A stretch of DNA of 64,000 nucleotides, taken from positions 1,045,395-1,109,394 of the forward strand of contig ML213508.1 of the NCBI GenBank assembly GCA_004369045.1, written 5' to 3'. The notes beneath the pieces were generated by a model, which saw only the letters and a list, made by a program, of their open reading frames with translations, had not been told where the DNA came from and ran no database searches. A program made the translations under genes and the position numbers. The DNA comes from Heliocybe sulcata (lineage: Eukaryota > Basidiomycota > Agaricomycetes > Gloeophyllales > Gloeophyllaceae). This document shows, piece after piece, positions 55,884 to 64,000 of this stretch; positions within the stretch are counted from its first letter, which is position 1; the number at the start of each line of letters is the position of its first letter.

Positions 55884-57972
55884 TCCCGTATCTGGCAATA
55901 TGACGATGGATACCCTTAATTATCGCTATCATATATCCTGTACGTGAAGCAGTTGGTTTGTTTCACTAATTATGTATGCTTCTATGAATCGTCTGTGCGT
56001 GGGCGGATGCCAGGACTCGTGCGAGCTAGTTTGGCCTCCGATGTTCGCTGTCGCCCCTTGCGACTTCCTTTGGTCAACGGACGCTGTCTGTGGCTGTTGT
56101 ATAGTGTATTCTGGTAACTTAATGAGACAACTTTAGCTCCTGGCAGAAGGGGCTACGGGCGACTACTCTCTTCCTAGTCGGAGACCACCTGATATCCAAG
56201 GGGTTATCTGATCGCTGAAACGGCCAAAACTGACACCCACCCTTCCTAGTCCCATGATGATCCATTCCCGGCAAATTGGCTGCTGCGAGCGCCTGTACGC
56301 AATACTTATAGCATCTGCTGCGCAACATCAAAGATCCATCAAGTTTGGTAGCGGTCCGACCTCGGTGCTCGCTGTCCGGCATTCACTCCATGGCCGTCCT
56401 ATCTTCAATCGGGTTCCCTCGACAAAATTGCTATCTTGGATGGCGTGCAATATGATTTTGGTCACCAGCAAATTTGGTATATTTGTTTAAAACAGAGCTG
56501 ACGTCTATGGCGCATAGCTTCACGCCTAACCACGATGGGAGAGGAATCGGAATCCACACGGTGGACTGTGGCTCCAGACTACTCCCTTCTGCGGTCGTCA
56601 AGTACTGCCTTTGATTATCAATCGCAATCGCACGTACTCGATCATGATGTGGATAGGCTTTTGTATCGCCGCAGTGAAACCCTCGGAGCCTTGTCAGTCG
56701 CTGCAGCTGCGTATGGAGTGAATCCCGTTCATGCCGAGTAGGCAGGGCCACGGTACCGGTGAGCACAGCAGTGCACTGCTGTCAAGTCTCCATGACTTAC
56801 CTGCTTTGCCTTGACAGTCCTCGCTGTCGAACAGGGGCCATGCCGTGCGATAACATACAGACGAGTCTCCTGCGCGCGCGCTCCTTGTGCTGCTTGAAAC
56901 TGTGATCACAAGTAATTAATTACCCCTGGTGAGTACTGCCTATCGCAGAGATCATGTACTACTGAACTGCGGCAGCATGGGTGCTCATTCTACCCGCTCC
57001 ATCTCGCCTTCTTGAATATGTCCGCTCCATCATCAGGACTCGATGCTCCAGCCGTATCCTGAAGCCCAGAAAGCATCAGACGATTGTCGTGGTTTACCCT
57101 TGAGCGAAGTATCCACGACTCACCAAAAGCTGGAACTGTTGAACTGCCATATGGGTCGATGAGCATAGCATTCACGCTCCTGCAAATTCCGATCCAGTCG
57201 GCTCATCTCAAATTGCCCATGAGAAGAGACTTCGATGTATGCGATGGCAGGAGCCTGCCTGCCTCGAGAAAAAAATTCCATGGCGACAGGACTCCCCGGC
57301 AACCTTTCATGCCCTCCGTGATTTGTCTTCATCAACTGAAGCAATTATTCAGCTACGATCACTGGCCGTACGCATCGGACACGATGACTACGTACTTGTC
57401 CCCAGGTATCCGATCTTGCTTCTGGACATACCGTTATTCCGAACGGAGGATACTGTGCGGACAGTCCCTAAAATTCTGAATGCAGATGGGCTCTTAGGTG
57501 TGTGGCCATAACTCGCCTGCAAGCTGTGCCACAGCTTATGCCCGATTATAAAAGGATCGTAATATTAGCACGTAGATACAAGATCGATGTCTGCCTACGC
57601 TTGTCTTTCTAGATGACTTTCGTAAAGCTCTTCAGGCAGATCCGGTCTGCGGAGGTAAGTTACGTCTGTGACTCCTGCGCGAACCATGTTAAAACCATCT
57701 CAAAGGGCGTAGGGAACTTCTTCAATAGCGCGCAGTTGCACTGCACTTCCGTGGATGCATCGACGGAGGCTGAATCAAATGTAATCGAGCGGAAACCAAG
57801 AGCTGCGGTTGCTATTCCATGACTCAACGCGTACATGACAATGATGAAGTTATGAAAGAGATGGGTTTTGAACAACACAGAAAATATATATGCGGTGACA
57901 GTGCAGGTTGACAGACGAGCGACAGCAGATGAAGGGTATGACAAATACGCGACGGCGAATACGATAGGAGAC
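55884..57972. other. 2.1-kb stretch without a recognised gene
   Basis: Several minus-strand pieces look weakly coding: FRILGTVRTVSSVRNNGMSR near 57,450, MEFFSRGRQAPAIAYIEVSS near 57,270, PLPSWLGVKLCAIDVSSVL near 56,520 and MPDSEHRGRTATKLDGSLML near 56,370. Splice-like signals exist between some of them, but no family or complete protein could be put together. A small unrecognised gene or gene remnant is possible. Confidence 0.3.
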
Positions 57973-60900
57973 CTAGTTCAAGTACCCTCTACATTTGACG
58001 GAACCACAGAGGCAAGGAATCTTGTCTTGTTCGATAGGGAAATGATAATCTACGGATTGAGACAGTCAGCTATGTCGTGGTGGACTTGCAAAGAGTCTCA
58101 CCATAAGTAATCTCATCTCCGAGCTCAATGTCCTGCTTGGCGTAAATTACTATTTTCTTCTCGCCATTAATAGTAATGATCCTCGCAGTACAATTCGGGT
58201 CGCATGAGTGATTGATGAGGCGCCTGTACTGAAATTAGCAAACACATGACGTGAGAATCGAAGCCTGGCGCACCCTAAATTACCCTTCTTCGTTGCGTCC
58301 ACTACCAAGTCTTCGTCGATACGGAATAGATAACTGCTCCCGATGCCCTGACGCTCATAGGCCTTCTCGCGCTTATCGGCAACTTGGGCCCGGATAACCT
58401 CTCCAACATATTCGATGACCATGTCCCCTTTGGAGATCCTCTCCATTGCGAAGAGACCCCAGTCGTGGATATGTGAACGAGCGAAACGAAGCTGTTTCTT
58501 CCGCGATTGCAGTTGATTGAACTTCAAGGTCACGTCGGCAGCAGCAGACTCCCCCTTCGAGAGAGCTATTGCACGTTGGAGATCGTTCATTTCCTCGAGA
58601 CCTTGAGCACGCCGACGCGCGTTGGCACGGTTCGAACGAGAGGAGACAACATGCTCCTGCTTAGTACGCTCTTCCTGCTGGGCTGTACCCGTTGCTTCAG
58701 ATCTAGCAGCATACTGCGCGACGTATGCTGACTTCTCGGCATGGGAGATCTTGTAATATCCCTCAGTGCGCGCAGAGCCAGTGACGTGCGTCCGGAATGG
58801 CGGCGGTTCAGAAGGATCAGGGTCGGGTGGTTTCAAACCCTGAGGAGCATCGGAGTTGCCTGACAACACAAGCCGTGCGAAGTACATATCTTCATCGTCT
58901 TCGCAAAGATCATCATCAGGTGGAAGACTCGGGAGGCGGGCAGACAGCGGAGGACGACGAGGTTCAGGAGGAGGAGACAGGGATAGCAGAGAATCCACAG
59001 AGCTTGCCCGGAGATCAGCTGTAGTAGGCACGATGAAATCATCTTCGCCATCGGAGACACGCTTGATACTAGACTTTTCGGGGGACAGCTTCTTACCTCC
59101 TGCAGTAACGCTGGAGAGAAGCTCTTCGTCTAAAGATGGCTCTGTCCTCCTGCGTTTCGGAGGAGGCTCTGATGCTTCAGTGTCCTCAGAAACAGTACGC
59201 CGCGGTACATCTTCGCGGGCCGCAGCGGGCGACGTCTCCTCATCTTCGGATTCAATATCCTCAGCGAGAATCTTCTTGACGTCGGCCTTCGGTTTTTTCT
59301 TGGGTCTCTCAGTTTCTTCTTCCTCCTCCGCTGCTACAATGGTCTTGCGATTCTTCTTCCGCTTCTTTGCGATAGCAGATTTCTGGCGAACCTCCTCCTC
59401 TTCACTCTCAAGCTCGATACCGGTCGGTGTTTCCTCCGTGTTCTCCGCGTCGCTGCCACCCTCTTCCCGCACGGTCTTTTTCGAAGGCTCTTTCGGTTGT
59501 TCAGGTGGTGCCACGCCACGCTTCTTCTGCTTCTTGAACGAAAGTCCCTTCAAGCCATGGGATTCCGGTACCACCTTCAATGCCTCGCCCGCGATCAGAG
59601 ACCCTCTGCGCGTCTTGACTTCAATGGTGGCCTGCCTCATCTTCGGTGCCACCACCCTATCCGACACATCCTTTTGCAACGTTACACCCAGCTCCTTCAT
59701 GATCATACTCGTCGCCTGATCAATCAACTCAGAGTCTGTCCAGTGTGTCTTCGCGGGTGCAGCAGGTCCGGCGGGAGGTGGCTGGACCGTGAGAGTAACG
59801 GAATGATGTGCGAGGGTCCTACCAGACAGCACCAACGCAGCACGGCGAGCGGAGTCGGATGTCTTGAACGTGATATACCAGCCTGTAGAGTCTTGCAGTA
59901 CCTACGAAGAAATAATCAGTACATAGGACAAATAATGGGTGGCACGGTGCAAGATCGCATGGAAGGGTACAAAATACAGGCGAACGAAGAACAAGGGGCT
60001 CACCTTGTCGACCTTGAAACTCTCAAAGAACTCCTGCACGTCCTCTTCTCTAACAGCGCCACTCAATTGCGCACCATGTCCATCCAGTTTCACATGATCC
60101 AACCCGTTCTTCGCCAACTGTTCCACGACCGCCTCCCGCTCTCTCTGCTTCGCCGTCCTCCCAGCTTGCCCTGGCCTCCTTGAGATCGGCGACGGCGACC
60201 GTGAAGGGCCAGCAGACGGAGACGGCTGTGGCAGGAAATTGGGACGTGCAGGAAGCTGATGGAATGTCCGACCACGCGGCGGTATTGGTGTCGAGGACGA
60301 AGATTGCGGCGTCGGTGACGGCGCAAATCGCGGCACGGAAGGGTACCCCGCCGCCATTGGAGTCGCCTTCGCAGTCATGATACGCGCTCTGACCAGCGAA
60401 GCAGGTGGCCGACGAACGGGTGCCGATGGGGAGAGAGGATGCGCACTTGGTGCCATTGGCGTCGCACCTGGCTTGGAGGAGCGCGAGGCCGGATCCTGAG
60501 CATCGGGGTGATTGGTGACCTGGGGAGAGGGTGTGTTCGGAAGCGGGTGTTGGAGGCGGACATTATGAGGGTGTGGACCAGTAAAGCTACGTGGATTTGA
60601 GGACACTTGAGGACGAAAGGGAGCTTGCAACTGAGGAGTGGGCTGATTCGAGCGCCATGGTTGGCCGTTCAGAGGTGTTCGCCCCGCACCACCCATGGGC
60701 GTCGCTCCGGCAGAATTTGGTGTGGACGTGGACAGCGCTCTGCCAGTACCATCTTTCGGCTCCTTGTCCTTCCTCTTCTTCTCCTCGGCCTCCCTCCTCC
60801 TGCGTGTGTCCAACTCCTTGAGCACCGCCTTCAACTTATGTCCCTCGCCATCAAAGACGACCGTCATCTCACCCTCGTTCGCGTTCAGCGCAGCGCCGAC

Positions 60901-62530
60901 AATGCCAAGCTTCTTTCCGTGTTCCTTCTCGACACATCTCGTGGCCTCCTCGTGCGTGGCGTACTTGATAAAGACGATGCCAAGAGGGCTCCCATTCGCC
61001 TTGTCGATTTGCGGCTCAAAAGAGTGGATGAACCCGTGCACTGCAAAATGCCGCCTAATTTGCTGGTTCGGTGTCAGTGGTGAGATATTCGTGACGAGGA
61101 CCGCGGTTGGAGGTGCTGGCCCAGTCGAGTTCGCATCATACTGAAAAATAACACTTAATAGCTGACTTCACGCCGAGACTGCACACTCACCTCGTACTTG
61201 ATCTCATAGAAAGTCTCCCTTTTCGTTCGCTGAGGAGGCAGCCGCTTCACACTGGGATCTTTCCGCGGATCTCGGACCACTAGTTCCCCTTCTCCTTCTA
61301 CAACCTCGCCATCATATCTGTACAAACTCTCCTTTCCCTTCGTCTTCCCTTTAATTCGCGGCTCCGATGAAGATTCGCCCGATGCAGTGGTGGCATCGCG
61401 AACCGTCTCAATTAGATTGCGCCACTTGCGATCATGGTCCTTTTCCACGGCAGGGTCGTACAAAACCTTAAAGTTTTTTCCTGGAGGATACTCTGACAGG
61501 GCGGGAGGCCACGAAGGCGGTGGCGGTAGCGAATATAGTCTAGGTGGCGATGGGGGCCGTGGCGGCGATGGCGGTGGTGGGGGAGGCGTAGGTGACCTAG
61601 CTTGAGGCGGGGGTGCAGGCGGAGGAGAAGGTGGGCGACTGGGCGGCAATGGCGGCGGCTCAGACGAGGGTTGGAAGGGCTGAATGATGGTGGGATGCAA
61701 ATTCGGAAGTTTGAGGGATATCGGGCGGCGAGAAGCAGGGATCGACGCTGTCGGTGCTGGCGGTTCTGGCGGCAGAGGAGGGGCATATGAGGGCGGAGGA
61801 GGGGGTGCTGGTAACGAAGGATCAGGCAAGGGTGGCGGGGCTGACGGCGGGGGCGGGGGCGGCGCAGACTCGGGAGGAGGCGGAGGCGTACTTGTAGGTG
61901 GTGGTGGCGGGGGCGGTGGTTCGTCATCTGGAGGAGGAGGAGGGGGCGGGGGTGACGACGAGGTAGGTTGCGGCGGATGATGATGAGAGGGTGCGCGCGA
62001 CCCAGACAGAGCTGAGGGACCCGATGGCGGATTCGGGCTCTGGCTCCAGGAAGAGCGACCGTTCACGAGCGCAGCAGGGCCCACGGGTATACTACCGCGA
62101 CCCAAAGCTTTATTTGCGCCGACATCGGTTCGTGCGTTAGCTTGAGTCGAATGCGACGTGTATTGCGAGTGTACCTCAAAATCAACATCTCAGCCTCAGC
62201 AACTCCAGAACATAATAACTAATCATTTACTCCATTCACGCCCCCCGACTGAGTCCATCCGTTCTGCTTCCCCGAGTACTTGCCTGATTGACCGCCGAGA
62301 GCAGCAGGCTGAGATGACGGCGCGTTGGCAACCTGGCCATTGGGATATTGTCTGCTTCTTGTGCTAGCATAGCCCTTAGTCAAGCTGCGAGGGCCAGTGG
62401 GAGGAGTTGCGCCGAGTCTCGAGGTCGAGGCAGTTGGCGTCGGCGCTGTGGCGGACAACGAGCTCCCAGATGCCGCGGCAAGCGAATTCAGCAATGCGCG
62501 AGGGCCCTTCGGGGGTGCTTTGCCTGACAT
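57973..62530 (-). CDS. SET1: SET1 histone H3 lysine-4 methyltransferase
   Basis: Catalytic subunit of the COMPASS complex, which methylates H3K4 at active promoters. The ATG at 62530 gives [21 protein letters not shown] very long polyproline region at 61,600-62,000 is followed by [20 protein letters not shown]. The Set1-type RRM region contains [20 protein letters not shown] and [21 protein letters not shown] basic/acidic middle is followed by the N-SET region, with [18 protein letters not shown] and [20 protein letters not shown]. The SET domain reads [80 protein letters not shown] and [20 protein letters not shown]. Post-SET is [13 protein letters not shown] followed by the stop. Cofactor and catalytic residues (NHSCDPNC, Tyr of ITYDYHF, post-SET Cys) are kept. 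Six or seven exons, about 1,400 residues; complete. Confidence 0.95.
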
Positions 62531-63134
62531 ATATCAAGGCGCGTACGAAACGTGTGATAATGCCGAGCAGGGACCTGCTGTCGTCGTATCCGTCGTCGAG
62601 CGTGTATGAGTGAAGGAGAGAGGAGTGGTCGATGCTGGTGCAAACAGCGCTCACGACCCTGCCGCCACAACTGCCACTTGACCTCGAGCTATTACTTACA
62701 CTTCCTCTCTGAGCCTTTCCCCACAACTACGGTGCAATTCAAGTCTTAAATAACCCTCACCGCCCTGCTGGTGTTGCTCTACGTCGCCGATAACCATTAC
62801 GAGCAGTCTCAGGGTGAGCAACGGGCGCTTCGTACGCGACCAGTGAGAAACAACCTGAGGATGGGCTTGAGAGGGAGTATATTCGCTCGACAAAGTGGTG
62901 AGAACACGTCGGCAAGTGCGATGATTCCTTCGGTAAGCATGACGATCGCTGAATCATATTTAACCACGCAGGACCGGAGGAGGAACGCGGAAACTCAATT
63001 CTCAACATGGGTGATGCCCCCTCGAATATGAACGTCGGCAAGGATACTGCCCACAGTCCTTGCTTAACGGATAGCTTGAGGGTATGTCTCTACCAGCTTT
63101 ATCTACTGGACTACATTATCCTGCTTTCGACCGT
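62531..63134. other. Upstream region of SET1
   Basis: Two minus-strand genes are in tandem here, so this holds the SET1 promoter and the 3' flank of the protease-like gene. No further gene was recognised. Confidence 0.4.
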
Positions 63135-64000
63135 CTACATCAGTGGACCCGGCGCAGGAGGAACAGCCTCGACCTTAATCGAAGAGTTGAGTAGCCCTAT
63201 GCAGAATGCCCTGCTCAGCTTGCATCTCGGACAAAGGAAGGCAGGACTTACGCGAAAGTCCACAAGTTCTGGGGGCTCATGTATGTATCCTTCGTGTATG
63301 GGTAGCGATCTGACATGATCTGTCAAGAGATGCCGCCAGAATCCTTTGGTGAATACACTCACAGGGAGCCGGCTCGGACACATATGCTATCGGCCTGGAC
63401 TCGTCGAAGTAACTCCAGGCTGTGCAAAATTGTGGACGTCGGATACGGTTCGTGCCTCTTTGAATCATTCCATCAGCGCACCTGTTCTCCAGTTATGCCT
63501 AAAATCACCCGAGACGAGCCTGCAGTAAACGTGACTTCCGGTTAGAGGGTGATTCTCGAGGGATGGGACACGACCCACAGGTCAGGAGGTGCGAGCGGAT
63601 CCTGTAGGCTACGTGATCAGAGGCGATCACCAACGCGAGCTCCAGTACTCACATCCTTTAAGCCAGCAGTCTTGATCTCCGTATCGATATCGTACCATTC
63701 CAAGACTTGGTTGCCTGCCATACCTGCAACGCCGCGCCATTTTGGTAAGATTGGCAGGCTAATGAACCATTCTTTCGCACCTTTGTATTCCATGGTCTCG
63801 CCCGGCTTGCCACCAAAGACGGCAATCTTAGTCCCATGTCGCTCATACATGCCAGTACTGAACATCGAGCATGTGGAGGCACAGTCGCCATTGCTCACTG
63901 CAGATTGTACAATCAGCAAAGCAGTTGGCATACGAGGAAAGCTAGACAAACCAATCGCCACATTCCTGAACATCGCGAAGGCATCATTAGGTCTTATCGA
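63135..64000 (-). CDS. S41-family (tail-specific-protease-like) protein, 3' part; gene runs off the right edge
   Basis: Resembles the C-terminal half of fungal S41-type serine proteases, which are often secreted. Reading in from the edge: NVAIGLSSFPRMPTALLIVQ, SAVSNGDCASTCSMFSTGMY (family region with the nucleophile Ser expected near SxCASTC), GTKIAVFGGKPGETMEYKG, VAGMAGNQVLEWYDIDTEIK, DPLAPPDL, VSGDFRHNWRT, AWSYFDESRPIAYVSEPA and YRYPYTKDTYMSPQNLWTFA. These are separated by short introns. The last exon is the least certain; AFCIGLLNSSIKVEAV up to the stop at 63135 is one option. The N-terminus, including any signal peptide, lies outside the window. Confidence 0.65.

Noticed and set aside
61600-61980. 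Gly-rich plus-strand frame opposite SET1
   Set aside because: It is the antisense reading of the polyproline tract.

Overview
The window looks like nuclear DNA of a filamentous basidiomycete, most likely an Agaricomycete. Genes are broken by many short introns of about 45-65 nt with GT(A/G)AGT donors. Intergenic gaps are small, several genes are divergent or convergent neighbours, and the families (TKL kinase with an HGDLK loop, Lpx1-like hydrolases, a very large proline-rich PH protein) fit that group. No bacterial-style operons, rRNA, CRISPR or clear tRNA were seen. Exon joins below were made by eye from splice signals and family conservation, so gene ends are firmer than internal boundaries.

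Layout. 0.9-2.8 kb: intact SAM-dependent O-methyltransferase (-). 4.8-6.6 kb: cytosolic seryl-tRNA synthetase (+). 7.7-8.8 kb: hAT-like DNA element with a perfect 8-bp target duplication. 9.6-11.6 kb: HxxxD acyltransferase/condensation-like enzyme (+). 12.2-14.3 and 18.5-20.6 kb: two tandem paralogous Lpx1-like alpha/beta hydrolases (-). Between them lies a mobile-element patch: a second hAT-like element with a perfect 8-bp duplication, an LTR-like sequence, strong hairpins and a miniature LTR element with 216-bp LTRs and 5-bp duplication. 21.6-24.1 kb: TKL kinase (-), with a truncated decayed kinase copy beside it. 25.5-26.4 kb: unknown protein with a mitochondrial-type N-terminus and a GC-AG intron. 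26.8-37.7 kb: one very large gene (-) encoding about 3,200 residues with a PH domain, low-complexity and proline-rich regions and a long coiled coil. 39.1-41.7 kb: DUR3-type urea/polyamine symporter (-), divergent from a 2-oxoglutarate/Fe(II) oxygenase (42.3-43.8 kb, +). 44.1-47.8 kb: IRE1, the unfolded-protein-response kinase/RNase (-). 51.3-53.5 kb: ALDH7 (antiquitin-type) aldehyde dehydrogenase (+). 54.0-55.9 kb: unknown coiled-coil protein (+). 58.0-62.5 kb: SET1 histone H3K4 methyltransferase (-). 63.1 kb to the right edge: part of an S41-type protease-like gene (-).

Most genes are unrelated housekeeping or regulatory genes (translation, chromatin, ER stress, lysine/aldehyde metabolism, nitrogen uptake). 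The first 24 kb is more accessory in character: secondary-metabolism-like enzymes, duplicated hydrolases, a kinase with a dead copy and most of the mobile DNA. No clearly new defence or mobile system was found. The best leads are the two hAT-like elements, the miniature LTR element, the giant PH protein, an 11-nt microexon, a GC-AG intron and a 3.4-kb stretch upstream of IRE1 with no recognisable gene.
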